Positions 29,831 through 45,440 of a stretch of DNA of 64,000 nt are shown piece by piece (positions within the stretch are counted from its first letter, which is position 1; each line of letters starts with the position of its first letter). The notes under the pieces were generated by a model, which saw nothing but the letters and a program-made list of their open reading frames with translations, was not told where the DNA came from and ran no database searches. The position numbers were made by a program, and so were the translations under genes. This DNA is from Bugula neritina (lineage: Eukaryota; Bryozoa; Gymnolaemata; Cheilostomatida; Bugulidae). The stretch is taken from the NCBI GenBank assembly GCA_964035545.1, contig CAXIUT010000230.1:248001-312000 (forward strand), given 5' to 3'.

Positions 29831-32440
29831 AATGTGCCGAAATATATGGTAAACTACTGAAATATACTGTCACACATTGAAAATCACTGCAACATACTGA
29901 AATGAACTGCGACACATTGCAATATACTGTAACATACCGAAATGTGCTGTAGCACATTGAAATACACTGCAACTCACTGAAATACAGTGCTACATACTGA
30001 AATATACTGCAACATACTGCAACATACTGAAATACACTGTAACAAACTGAAATACACTGCAACATACTACAACATTTTGAAACACACTGCAACACATTGA
30101 AATATACTGCAACATACCTAAATATACGGTAATATACCAAAATATACTGTAACACATTGAAAAATACTGCAACATACTGAAATACACTGCAACACACTGA
30201 AGAACACTGCAAAATACTGTAACACACTGAAATATACTGCAAAATACTGAAATACACTGCTACATACTGAAATATACTACAACACACTGCAACATACTGC
30301 AACATACTAAAATATACTGCAACATACTGAAATACACTGCAAAATACTGAAATACACTGTAACATACTGAAATATACTGCAACATACTGAAGTACACTCC
30401 TACATACTGAAATATACTGCAACTCACTGCAACATACTGCAACATACTAAAATACACTGTAACATATTGAAATACACTGCAACACATTGAAATATACTGC
30501 AAAATATTGAAATACACTGCTACACACTGAAATATACTGCAACACACGGCAACATACTGCAACATACTAAAATATACTGCAACATACTGAAATACACTGC
30601 AAAATACTGAAATACACTGTAACATACTGAAATATACTGCAACATACTGAAATATACTGCTACATACTGAAATATACTGCAACACACTGCAACATACTGC
30701 AACATACTAAAACACACTGTAACATAATGAAATACACTGCAACACATTGAAATATACTGCAAAATACTGAAATACACTGCTATATACTGATATATACTGC
30801 AACACACTGCAACATACTGCAACATACTAAAATATACTGCAACATACTGAAATACACTGCAAAATACTGAAATACACTGTAACATACTGAAATATACTGC
30901 AACATACTGAAATACACTGCTACATACTGAAATATACGGCAACACACTGCAACATACTGAAACATACTAAAATACACTGTAACATATTGAAATACACTGC
31001 AACACAGTGAAATATACTGCAATGTGCCGAAATGTATGGTAAACTACTGAAATATACTGTCACACATTGAAAAATACTGCAACATACTGAAATATACTGC
31101 GACACATTGCAATATACTGTAACATACCGAAATATGCTGTAGCACAATGAAATACACTGCAACTCACTGAAATACAGTGCTACATACTGAAATATACTGC
31201 AACATACTGCAACATACTGAAATACACTGTAACAAACTGAAATACACTGCAACATACTACAACATTTTGAAACACACTGCAACACATTGAAATATACTGC
31301 AACATACCTAAATATACGGTAATATACCAAAATATACTGTAACACATTGAAAAATACTGCAACATACTGAAATACACTGCAACACACTGAAAAACACTGC
31401 AAAATACTGTAACACACTGAAATAAACTGCAAAACACTGAAATACACTGCTACATACTTAAATATACTGCAACATACTGCAACATTTTGACATACACTGG
31501 AATACATTGAAATATACTGCAACATACCTAAATATACGGTAATATACTGAAATATACTGTAACACATTGAAAAATACTACAAAATACTGAAATACACTGC
31601 AACATACTACAACATACTGAAATACGCTGTAATACATTGAAATCCACTGCAACACATTGAAATATAGTGTAACTCGCTGAAACATACTGTAACTCACTGA
31701 AATATAGTGTAATATACGGAAATGTACTGTAAAGTACTGGAATATAATGTAACACACTGAAATATACTGCAACATACTGAAATACACTGTAACATACTGA
31801 AATACACTGTAACATACTGAAATATACTGCAACATACTGAAGTACACTCCTACATACTGAAATATACTGCAACTCACTGCAACATACTGCAACATACTAA
31901 AATACACTGTAACATATTGAAATACACTGCAACACATTGAAATATACTGCAAAATATTGAAATACACTGCTACACACTGAAATATACTGCAACACACGGC
32001 AACATACTGCAACATACTAAAATATACTGCAACATACTGAAATACACTGCAAAACACTGAAATACGCTGTAACATACTGAAATATACTGCAACATACTGA
32101 AATATACTGCTACATACTGAAATATACTGCAACACACTGCAACATACTGCAACATACTAAAATACACTGTAACATAATGAAATACACTGCAACACATTGA
32201 AATATACTGCAAAATACTGAAATACACTGCTATATACTGAAATATACTGCAACACACTGCAACATACTGCAACATACTAAAATATATTGCAACATACTAA
32301 AATACACTGCAAAATACTGAAATACACTGTAACATACTGAAATATACTGCAACATACTGAAATACACTGCTACATACTGAAATATATGGCAACACACTGC
32401 AACATACTGAAACATACTAAAATACACTGTAACATATTGA
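29181..32440 (+). repeat. 5,490-bp-spaced duplication, right copy
   Basis: Partner of 23,691-27,050. Copy-specific differences include AATATACTGC at 30,671 against CATATACTGC at 25,181. Confidence 0.87.
29831..31020 (+). repeat. HOR interval, 1,190 bp (copy of 24,341-25,530)
   Basis: It aligns with 24,341-25,530 at offset 5,490, sharing AATGTGCTGT (24,451/29,941) and AATATACTAC (24,781/30,271). Confidence 0.83.
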
Positions 32441-32470
32441 AATACACTGCAACACAGTGAAATATACTGC
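31021..32470 (+). repeat. HOR interval, 1,450 bp
   Basis: It lacks 100 bp at 31,471 and 790 bp after C (C at 31,711, then directly into the 260-bp block, AGTACACTCC at 31,841). 2,340 - 100 - 790 = 1,450. B is absent; TACATACTTA occurs at 31,451, at the A+430 position. Confidence 0.78.
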
Positions 32471-33970
32471 AATGTGCCGAAATATATGGTAAACTACTGA
32501 AATATACTGTCACACATTGAAAATCACTGCAACATACTGAAATGAACTGCGACACATTGCAATATACTGTAACATACCGAAATATGCTGTAGCACATTGA
32601 AATACACTGCAACTCACTGAAATACAGTGCTACATACTGAAATATACTGCAACATACTGCAACATACTGAAATACACTGTAACATACTGAAATAAACTGC
32701 AACATCCTGCAACATACTGAAGTACACTGTAACATACTGAAATACACCGCAACATCCTACAAGATACTGAAATACACTGTACTGTATTGAAGTACACTGC
32801 AACACATTGAAGTATTCTGCAACACACTTAAACATACGGCAACATACTGAAATATACTTCGGCACATTGCAATATACTGCAGCATACTGAAATATGCTGT
32901 AGCCTACTGAAATACACTGCATTATACTGAAATACACTGCTACATACTGAAATATACTGCAACATACTGAAATATACTGCGACACATTGCAATATACTGT
33001 AACATACTGAAATATGCTGTAGCACACTGAAATACACTGCAACTCACTGAAATATACTGCAACATACTGAAATACACTGTAACATATTGAAATATACTGC
33101 AACATACTGAAATACAGTGCTACATACTGAAATATACTGCAACATACTGCAACATACTGAAATACACTGTAACATACTGAAATACACTGCAACATACTAC
33201 AACATATTGAAAGACACTGCAACACATTGAAATATGCTGCAACATACCTAAATATACGGTAATATACCAAAATAAACTGTTACACATTGAAAAATACTGC
33301 AACATACTGAAATACACTGCAACACACTGAAAAACACTGCAAAATACTGTAACACACTGAAATATACTGCAAAATACTGAAATACACTGCTACATACTTA
33401 AATATACTGCAACACACTGCAACATACTGCAACATACTAAAATATACTGCAACATACTGAAATACACTGCAAAATACTGAAATACACTGTAACATACTGA
33501 AATATACTGCAACATACTGAAGTACACTCCTACATACTGAAATATACTGCAACTCACTGCAACATACTGCAACATACTAAAATACACTGTAACATATTGA
33601 AATACACTGCAACACATTGAAATATACTGCAAAATATTGAAATACACTGCTACACACTGAAATATACTGCAACACACGGCAACATACTGCAACATACTAA
33701 AATATACTGCAACATACTGAAATACACTGCAAAACACTGAAATACGCTGTAACATACTGAAATATACTGCAACACACTGAAAAACACTGCAAAATACTGT
33801 AACACACTGAAATAAACTGCAAAACACTGAAATACACTGCTACATACTGAAATATACTGCAACACAGTGCAACATGCTGCAACATACTAAAATATACTGC
33901 AACATACTGAAATACACTGCAAAATACTGAAATACACTGTAACATACTGAAATACACTGCAAAATACTAC
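31481..33970 (+). repeat. 2,490-bp tandem unit, copy 1
   Basis: Begins at AACATTTTGA followed by CATACACTGG. Repeats at 33,971 and 36,461 with identical marker spacing. Private difference: ACTGTATTGA at 32,781. Confidence 0.87.
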
Positions 33971-34960
33971 AACATTTTGACATACACTGGAATACATTGA
34001 AATATACTGCAACATACCTAAATATACGGTAATATACTGAAATATACTGTAACACATTGAAAAATACTACAAAATACTGAAATACACTGCAACATACTAC
34101 AACATACTGAAATACGCTGTAATACATTGAAATCCACTGCAACACATTGAAATATAGTGTAACTCGCTGAAACATACTGTAACTCACTGAAATATAGTGT
34201 AATATACGGAAATGTACTGTAAAGTACTGGAATATAATGTAACACACTGAAATATACTGCAACATACTGAAATACACTGTAACATACTGAAATACACTGT
34301 AACATACTGAAATATACTGCAACATACTGAAGTACACTCCTACATACTGAAATATACTGCAACTCACTGCAACATACTGCAACATACTAAAATACACTGT
34401 AACATATTGAAATACACTGCAACACATTGAAATATACTGCAAAATATTGAAATACACTGCTACACACTGAAATATACTGCAACACACGGCAACATACTGC
34501 AACATACTAAAATATACTGCAACATACTGAAATACACTGCAAAACACTGAAATACGCTGTAACATACTGAAATATACTGCAACATACTGAAATATACTGC
34601 TACATACTGAAATATACTGCAACACACTGCAACATACTGCAACATACTAAAATACACTGTAACATAATGAAATACACTGCAACACATTGAAATATACTGC
34701 AAAATACTGAAATACACTGCTATATACTGAAATATACTGCAACACACTGCAACATACTGCAACATACTAAAATATACTGCAACATACTAAAATACACTGC
34801 AAAATACTGAAATACACTGTAACATACTGAAATATACTGCAACATACTGAAATACACTGCTACATACTGAAATATACGGCAACACACTGCAACATACTGA
34901 AACATACTAAAATACACTGTAACATATTGAAATACACTGCAACACAGTGAAATATACTGC
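32471..34960 (+). repeat. HOR interval, 2,490 bp, chimeric unit
   Basis: A at 32,471 to B at 32,851 is 380 bp (660 missing). D follows at 33,391. At 33,771 the 260-bp block is joined back to the A+360 position (AACACACTGA then AAAACACTGC), C follows at 34,201, then a 790-bp jump into a second 260-bp block and the next A at 34,961. Confidence 0.82.
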
Positions 34961-36460
34961 AATGTGCCGAAATATATGGTAAACTACTGAAATATACTGT
35001 CACACATTGAAAATCACTGCAACATACTGAAATGAACTGCGACACATTGCAATATACTGTAACATACCGAAATATGCTGTAGCACATTGAAATACACTGC
35101 AACTCACTGAAATACAGTGCTACATACTGAAATATACTGCAACATACTGCAACATACTGAAATACACTGTAACATACTGAAATAAACTGCAACATCCTGC
35201 AACATACTGAAGTACACTGTAACATACTGAAATACACCGCAACATCCTACAAGATACTGAAATACACTGTAACGTATTGAAGTACACTGCAACACATTGA
35301 AGTATTCTGCAACACACTTAAACATACGGCAACATACTGAAATATACTTCGGCACATTGCAATATACTGCAGCATACTGAAATATGCTGTAGCCTACTGA
35401 AATACACTGCATTATACTGAAATACACTGCTACATACTGAAATATACTGCAACATACTGAAATATACTGCGACACATTGCAATATACTGTAACATACTGA
35501 AATATGCTGTAGCACACTGAAATACACTGCAACTCACTGAAATATACTGCAACATACTGAAATACACTGTAACATATTGAAATATACTGCAACATACTGA
35601 AATACAGTGCTACATACTGAAATATACTGCAACATACTGCAACATACTGAAATACACTGTAACATACTGAAATACACTGCAACATACTACAACATATTGA
35701 AAGACACTGCAACACATTGAAATATGCTGCAACATACCTAAATATACGGTAATATACCAAAATAAACTGTTACACATTGAAAAATACTGCAACATACTGA
35801 AATACACTGCAACACACTGAAAAACACTGCAAAATACTGTAACACACTGAAATATACTGCAAAATACTGAAATACACTGCTACATACTTAAATATACTGC
35901 AACACACTGCAACATACTGCAACATACTAAAATATACTGCAACATACTGAAATACACTGCAAAATACTGAAATACACTGTAACATACTGAAATATACTGC
36001 AACATACTGAAGTACACTCCTACATACTGAAATATACTGCAACTCACTGCAACATACTGCAACATACTAAAATACACTGTAACATATTGAAATACACTGC
36101 AACACATTGAAATATACTGCAAAATATTGAAATACACTGCTACACACTGAAATATACTGCAACACACGGCAACATACTGCAACATACTAAAATATACTGC
36201 AACATACTGAAATACACTGCAAAACACTGATATACGCTGTAACATACTGAAATATACTGCAACACACTGAAAAACACTGCAAAATACTGTAACACACTGA
36301 AATAAACTGCAAAACACTGAAATACACTGCTACATACTGAAATATACTGCAACACAGTGCAACATGCTGCAACATACTAAAATATACTGCAACATACTGA
36401 AATACACTGCAAAATACTGAAATACACTGTAACATACTGAAATACACTGCAAAATACTAC
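33971..36460 (+). repeat. 2,490-bp tandem unit, copy 2
   Basis: Full copy between the AACATTTTGA/CATACACTGG joints at 33,971 and 36,461. Confidence 0.88.
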
Positions 36461-37450
36461 AACATTTTGACATACACTGGAATACATTGAAATATACTGC
36501 AACATACCTAAATATACGGTAATATACTGAAATATACTGTAACACATTGAAAAATACTACAAAATACTGAAATACACTGCAACATACTACAACATACTGA
36601 AATACGCTGTAATACATTGAAATCCACTGCAACACATTGAAATATAGTGTAACTCGCTGAAACATACTGTAACTCACTGAAATATAGTGTAATATACGGA
36701 AATGTACTGTAAAGTACTGGAATATAATGTAACACACTGAAATATACTGCAACATACTGAAATACACTGTAACATACTGAAATACACTGTAACATACTGA
36801 AATATACTGCAACATACTGAAGTACACTCCTACATACTGAAATATACTGCAACTCACTGCAACATACTGCAACATACTAAAATACACTGTAACATATTGA
36901 AATACACTGCAACACATTGAAATATACTGCAAAATATTGAAATACACTGCTACACACTGAAATATACTGCAACACACGGCAACATACTGCAACATACTAA
37001 AATATACTGCAACATACTGAAATACACTGCAAAACACTGAAATACGCTGTAACATACTGAAATATACTGCAACATACTGAAATATACTGCTACATACTGA
37101 AATATACTGCAACACACTGCAACATACTGCAACATACTAAAATACACTGTAACATAATGAAATACACTGCAACACATTGAAATATACTGCAAAATACTGA
37201 AATACACTGCTATATACTGAAATATACTGCAACACACTGCAACATACTGCAACATACTAAAATATACTGCAACATACTAAAATACACTGCAAAATACTGA
37301 AATACACTGTAACATACTGAAATATACTGCAACATACTGAAATACACTGCTACATACTGAAATATACGGCAACACACTGCAACATACTGAAACATACTAA
37401 AATACACTGTAACATATTGAAATACACTGCAACACAGTGAAATATACTGC
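34961..37450 (+). repeat. HOR interval, 2,490 bp, second chimeric unit
   Basis: Same order and joints as 32,471-34,960 at an offset of exactly 2,490: B at 35,341, D at 35,881, back-joint at 36,261, C at 36,691. Differences seen include TATACGCTGT at 36,231. Confidence 0.85.
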
Positions 37451-38750
37451 AATGTGCCGAAATATATGGTAAACTACTGAAATATACTGTCACACATTGA
37501 AAATCACTGCAACATACTGAAATGAACTGCGACACATTGCAATATACTGTAACATACCGAAATATGCTGTAGCACATTGAAATACACTGCAACTCACTGA
37601 AATACAGTGCTACATACTGAAATATACTGCAACATACTGCAACATACTGAAATACACTGTAACATACTGAAATAAACTGCAACATCCTGCAACATACTGA
37701 AGTACACTGTAACATACTGAAATACACCGCAACATCCTACAAGATACTGAAATACACTGTAACGTATTGAAGTACACTGCAACACATTGAAGTATTCTGC
37801 AACACACTTAAACATACGGCAACATACTGAAATATACTTCGGCACATTGCAATATACTGCAGCATACTGAAATATGCTGTAGCCTACTGAAATACACTGC
37901 ATTATACTGAAATACACTGCTACATACTGAAATATACTGCAACATACTGAAATATACTGCGACACATTGCAATATACTGTAACATACTGAAATATGCTGT
38001 AGCACACTGAAATACACTGCAACTCACTGAAATATACTGCAACATACTGAAATACACTGTAACATATTGAAATATACTGCAACATACTGAAATACAGTGC
38101 TACATACTGAAATATACTGCAACATACTGCAACATACTGAAATACACTGTAACATACTGAAATACACTGCAACATACTACAACATATTGAAAGACACTGC
38201 AACACATTGAAATATGCTGCAACATACCTAAATATACGGTAATATACCAAAATAAACTGTTACACATTGAAAAATACTGCAACATACTGAAATACACTGC
38301 AACACACTGAAAAACACTGCAAAATACTGTAACACACTGAAATATACTGCAAAATACTGAAATACACTGCTACATACTTAAATATACTGCAACACACTGC
38401 AACATACTGCAACATACTAAAATATACTGCAACATACCGAAATACACTGCAAAATACTGAAATACACTGTAACATACTGAAATATACTGCAACATACTGA
38501 AGTACACTCCTACATACTGAAATATACTGCAACTCACTGCAACATACTGCAACATACTAAAATACACTGTAACATTTTGAAATACACTGCAACACATTGA
38601 AATATACTGCAAAATATTGAAATACGCTGCTACACACTGAAATATACTGCAACACACGGCAACATACTGCAACATACTAAAATATACTGCAACATACTGA
38701 AATACACTGCAAAACACTGAAATACGCTGTAACATACTGAAATATACTGC
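36461..38750 (+). repeat. 2,490-bp tandem unit, copy 3 (partial)
   Basis: Matches copy 2 up to about 38,750. There copy 2 has the back-joint (36,261) and this copy continues through an intact 260-bp block. Confidence 0.85.
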
Positions 38751-39130
38751 AACATACTGAAATATACTGCTACATACTGAAATATACTGCAACACACTGC
38801 AACATACTGCAACATACTAAAATACACTGTAACATAATGAAATACACTGCAACACATTGAAATATACTGCAAAATACTGAAATACACTGTTATATACTGA
38901 AATATACTGCAACACACTGCAACATACTGCAACATACTAAAATATACTGCAACATACTGAAATACACTGCAAAATACTGAAATACACTGTAACATACTGA
39001 AATATACTGCAACATACTGAAATACACTGCTACATACTGAAATATACGGCAACACACTGCAACATACTGAAACATACTAAAATACACTGTAACATATTGA
39101 AATACACTGCAACACAGTGAAATATACTGC
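37451..39130 (+). repeat. HOR interval, 1,680 bp
   Basis: A to B is 380 bp (B at 37,831), D at 38,371 (+540), next A at 39,131 (+760). It begins like the 2,490-bp units but has an uninterrupted 260-bp block, so the chimeric back-joint is absent. Confidence 0.83.
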
Positions 39131-41470
39131 AATGTGCCGAAATATATGGTAAACTACTGAAATACACTGTCACACATTGAAAATTACTGCAACATACTGA
39201 AATGAACTGCGACACATTGCAATATACTGTAACATACCGAAATATGCTGTAGCACATTGAAATACACTGCAACTCACTGAAATACAGTGCTACATACTGA
39301 AATATACTGCAACATACTGCAACATACTGAAATACACTGTAACAAACTGAAATACACTGCAACATACTACAACATTTTGAAACACACTGCAACACATTGA
39401 AATATACTGCAACATACCTAAATATACGGTAATATACCAAAATATACTGTAACACATTGAAAAATACTGCAACATACTGAAATACACTGCAACACAGTGA
39501 AAAACACTGCAAAATACTGTAACACACTGAAATATACTGCAAAATACTGAAATACACTGCTACATACTGAAATATACTGCAACACAGTGCAACATACTGC
39601 AACATACTAAAATATACTGCAACATACTGAAATACACTGCTAAATACTGAAATACACTGTAACATACTGAAATACACTGCAAAATACTACAAGATTTTGA
39701 AATACACTGCAACACATTGAAATATACTGCAACATACCTAAATATACGGTAATATACTGAAATATACTGTAACACATTGAAAAATACTACAAAATACTGA
39801 AATACACTGCAACATACTACAACATACTGAAATACGCTGTAAGACATTGAAATCCACTGCAACACATTGAAATATACTGTAACTCGCTGAAACATACTGT
39901 AACTCACTGAAATATAGTGTAATATACGGAAATGTACTGTAAAATACTGGAATATAATGTAACACACTGAAATATACAGCAACATACTGAAATACACTGT
40001 AACATACTGAAATAAACTGCAACATCCTGCAACATACTGAAATACACTGTAACATACTGAAATACACCAAAACATCCTACAAGATCCTGAAATACACTGG
40101 AACGTATTGAAGTACACTGCAACACATTGAAGTATTCTGCAACACACTTAAACATACGGCAACATACTGAAATATACTTCGGCACATTGCAATATACTGC
40201 AGCATACTGAAATATGCTGTAGCCTGCTGAAATACACTGCATTATACTGAAATACACTGCTACATACTGAAATATACTGCAACATACTGAAATATACTGC
40301 GACACATTGCAATATACTGTAACATACTGAAATATGCTGTAGCACACTGAAATACACTGCAACTCACTGAAATATACTGCAACATACTGAAATACACTGT
40401 AACATATTGAAATATACTGCAACATACTGAAATACAGTGCTACATACTGAAATATACTGCAACATACTGCAACATACTGAAATACACTGTAACATACTGA
40501 AATACACTGCAACATACTACAACATATTGAAAGACACTGCAACACATTGAAATATGCTGCAACATACCTAAATATACGGTAATATACCAAAATAAACTGT
40601 TACACATTGAAAAAAACTGCAACATACTGAAATACACTGCAACACACTGAAAAACACTGCAAAATACTGTAACACACTGAAATATACTGCAAAATAATGA
40701 AATACACTGCTACATACTTAAATATACTGCAACACACTGCAACATACTGCAACATACTAAAATATACTGCAACATACTGAAATACACTGCAAAATACTGA
40801 AATACACTGTAACATACTGAAATATACTGCAACATACTGAAGTACACTCCTACATACTGAAATATACTGCAACTCACTGCAACATACTGCAACATACTAA
40901 AATACACTGTAACATATTGAAATACACTGCAACACATTGAAATATACTGCAAAATATTGAAATACACTGCTACACACTGAAATATACTGCAACACACGGC
41001 AACATACTGCAACATACTAAAATATACTGCAACATACTGAAATACACTGCAAAACACTGAAATACGCTGTAACATACTGAAATATACTGCAACATACTGA
41101 AATATACTGCTACATACTGAAATATACTGCAACACACTGCAACATACTGCAACATACTAAAATACACTGTAACATAATGAAATACACTGCAACACATTGA
41201 AATATACTGCAAAATACTGAAATACACTGCTATATACTGAAATATACTGCAACACACTGCAACATACTGCAATATACTAAAATATACTGCAACATACTAA
41301 AATACACTGCAAAATACTGAAATACACTGTAACATACTGAAATATACTGCAACATACTGAAATACACTGCTACGTACTGAAATATACGGCAACACACTGC
41401 AACATACTGAAACATACTAAAATACACTGTAACATATTGAAATACACTGCAACACAGTGAAATATACTGC
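39131..41470 (+). repeat. Canonical 2,340-bp higher-order repeat unit (reference copy)
   Basis: This is the only interval between consecutive A markers that carries all four markers at standard spacing: A at 39,131, C at 39,921 (+790), B at 40,171 (+250), D at 40,711 (+540), next A at 41,471 (+760). The same 2,340-bp spacing is seen from B to B at 8,121-10,461 and 37,831-40,171, and from D to D at 38,371-40,711. The length equals 234 decamers and also 9 x 260 bp. I use it as the probable ancestral unit because most other intervals are explained from it by simple indels. That it is ancestral is inference; the spacings are direct observation. Confidence 0.85.
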
Positions 41471-43490
41471 AATGTGCCGAAATATATGGTAAACTACTGA
41501 AATATACTGTCACACATTGAAAATCACTGCAACATACTGAAATGAACTGCGACACATTGCAATATACTGTAACATACCGAAATATGCTGTAGCACATTGA
41601 AATACACTGCAACTCACTGAAATACAGTGCTACATACTGAAATATACTGCAACATACTGCAACATACTGAAATACACTGTAACAAACTGAAATACACTGC
41701 AACATACTACAACATTTTGAAACACACTGCAACACATTGAAATATACTGCAACATACCTAAATATACGGTAATATACCGAAATATACTGTAACACATTGA
41801 AAAATACTGCAACATACTGAAATACACTGCAACACACTGAAAAACACTGCAAAATACTGTAACACACTGAAATAAACTGCAAAACACTGAAATACACTGC
41901 TACATACTGAAATATACTGCAACACAGTGCAACATGCTGCAACATACTAAAATATACTGCAACATACTGAAATACACTGCAAAATACTGAAATACACTGT
42001 AACATACTGAAATACACTGCAAAATACTACAACATTTTGACATACACTGGAATACATTGAAATATACTGCAACATACCTAAATATACGGTAATATACTGA
42101 AATATACTGTAACACATTGAAAAATACTACAAAATACTGAAATACACTGCAACATACTACAACATACTGAAATACGCTGTAATACATTGAAATCCACTGC
42201 AACACATTGAAATATAGTGTAACTCGCTGAAACATACTGTAACTCACTGAAATATAGTGTAATATACGGAAATGTACTGTAAAGTACTGGAATATAATGT
42301 AACACACTGAAATATACTGCAACATACTGAAATACACTGTAACATACTGAAATATACTGCGACACATTGCAATATACTGTAACATACTGAAATATGCTGT
42401 AGCACACTGAAATACACTGCAACTCACTGAAATATACTGCAACATACTGAAATACACTGTAACATATTGAAATATACTGCAACATACTGAAATACAGTGC
42501 TACATACTGAAATATACTGCAACATACTGCAACATACTGAAATACACTGTAACATACTGAAATACACTGCAACATACTACAACATATTGAAAGTCACTGC
42601 AACACATTGAAATATGCTGCAACATACCTAAATATACGGTAATATACCAAAATAAACTGTTACACATTGAAAAATACTGCAACATACTGAAATACACTGC
42701 AACACACTGAAAAACACTGCAAAATACTGTAACACACTGAAATATACTGCAAAATACTGAAATACACTGCTACATACTTAAATATACTGCAACACACTGC
42801 AACATACTGCAACATACTAAAATATACTGCAACATACTGAAATATACTGCAACATACTGAAGTACACTCCTACATACTGAAATATACTGCAACTCACTGC
42901 AACATACTGCAACATACTAAAATACACTGTAACATATTGAAATACACTGCAACACATTGAAATATACTGCAAAATATTGAAATACACTGCTACACACTGA
43001 AATATACTGCAACACACGGCAACATACTGCAACATACTAAAATAAACTGCAACATACTGAAATACACTGCAAAACACTGAAATACGCTGTAACATACTGA
43101 AATATACTGCAACATACTGAAATATACTGCTACATACTGAAATATACTGCAACACACTGCAACATACTGCAACATACTAAAACACACTGTAACATAATGA
43201 AATACACTGCAACACATTGAAATATACTGCAAAATACTGAAATACACTGCTATATACTGATATATACTGCAACACACTGCAACATACTGCAACATACTAA
43301 AATATACTGCAACATACTGAAATACACTGCAAAATACTGAAATACACTGTAACATACTGAAATATACTGCAACATACTGAAATACACTGCTACATACTGA
43401 AATATACGGCAACACACTGCAACATACTGAAACATACTAAAATACACTGTAACATATTGAAATACACTGCAACACAGTGAAATATACTGC
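41471..43490 (+). repeat. HOR interval, 2,020 bp, B marker deleted
   Basis: C is at 42,261 (+790). 280 bp containing B are missing (joint near 42,351, AATATACTGC followed by GACACATTGC). D is at 42,771, and 40 bp are missing near 42,841. 2,340 - 280 - 40 = 2,020. This is the first unit of a B-less stretch that runs to 51,990. Confidence 0.8.
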
Positions 43491-45440
43491 AATGTACCGA
43501 AATGTATGGTAAACTACTGAAATATACTGTCACACATTGAAAAATACTGCAACATACTGAAATATACTGCGACACATTGCAATATACTGTAACATACCGA
43601 AATATGCTGTAGCACATTGAAATACACTGCAACTCACTGAAATACAGTGCTACATACTGAAATATACTGCAACATACTGCAACATACTGAAATACACTGT
43701 AACAAACTGAAATACACTGCAACATACTACAACATTTTGAAACACACTGCAACACACTGAAATATACTGCAACATACCTAAATATACGGTAATATACCAA
43801 AATATACTGTAACACATTGAAAAATACTGCAACATACTGAAATACACTGTAACATACTGAAATACACTGCAACATACTGAAATACACTGCAAAATACTGA
43901 AATACACTGTAACATACTGAAATACACTGCAAAATACTACAACATTTTGACATACACTGGAATACATTGAAATATACTGCAACATACCTAAATATACGGT
44001 AATATACTGAAATATACTGTAACACATTGAAAAATACTACAAAATACTGAAATACACTGCAACATACTACAACATACTGAAATACGCTGTAATACATTGA
44101 AATCCACTGCAACACATTGAAATATAGTGTAACTCGCTGAAACACACTGTAACTCACTGAAATATAGTGTAATATACGGAAATGTACTGTAAAGTACTGG
44201 AATATAATGTAACACACTGAAATATACTGCAACATACTGAAATACACTGTAACATACTGAAATATACTGCGACACATTGCAATATACTGTAACATACTGA
44301 AATATGCTGTAGCACACTGAAATACACTGCAACTCACTGAAATATACTGCAACATACTGAAATACACTGTAACATATTGAAATATACTGCAACATACTGA
44401 AATACAGTGCTACATACTGAAATATACTGCAACATACTGCAACATACTGAAATACACTGTAACATACTGAAATACACTGCAACATACTACAACATATTGA
44501 AAGACACTGCAACACATTGAAATATGCTGCAACATACCTAATTATACGGTAATATACCAAAATAAACTGTTACACATTGAAAAATACTGCAACATACTGA
44601 AATACACTGCAACACACTGAAAAACACTGCAAAATACTGTAACACACTGAAATATACTGCAAAATACTCAAATACACTGCTACATACTTAAATATACTGC
44701 AACACACTGCAACATACTGCAACATACTAAAATATACTGCAACATACTGAAATACACTGCAAAATACTGAAATACACTGCAACATACTGAAATATACTGC
44801 AACATACTGAAGTACACTCCTACATACTGAAATATACTGCAACTCACTGCAACATACTGCAACATACTAAAATACACTGTAACATATTGAAATACACTGC
44901 AACACATTGAAATATACTGCAAAATATTGAAATACACTGCTACACACTGAAATATACTGCAACACACGGCAACATACTGCAACATACTAAAATATACTGC
45001 AACATACTGAAATACACTGCAAAACACTGAAATACGCTGTAACATACTGAAATATACTGCAACATACTGAAATATACTGATACATACTGAAATATACTGC
45101 AACACACTGCAACATACTGCAACATACTAAAATACACTGTAACATAATGAAATACACTGCAACACATTGAAATATACTGCAAAATACTGAAATACACTGC
45201 TATATACTGAAATATACTGCAACACACTGCAACATACTGCAACATACTAAAATATACTGCAACATACTGAAATACACTGCAAAATACTGAAATACACTGT
45301 AACATACTGAAATATACTGCAACATACTGAAATACACTGCTACATACTGAAATATACGGCAACACACTGCAACATACTGAAACATACTAAAATACACTGT
45401 AACATATTGAAATACACTGCAACACAGTGAAATATACTGC
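43491..45440 (+). repeat. HOR interval, 1,950 bp, B marker deleted
   Basis: The A marker is the third haplotype (AATGTACCGA). 110 bp are missing near 43,851 and 280 bp containing B near 44,261. C is at 44,171, D at 44,681. 2,340 - 110 - 280 = 1,950. Confidence 0.8.
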
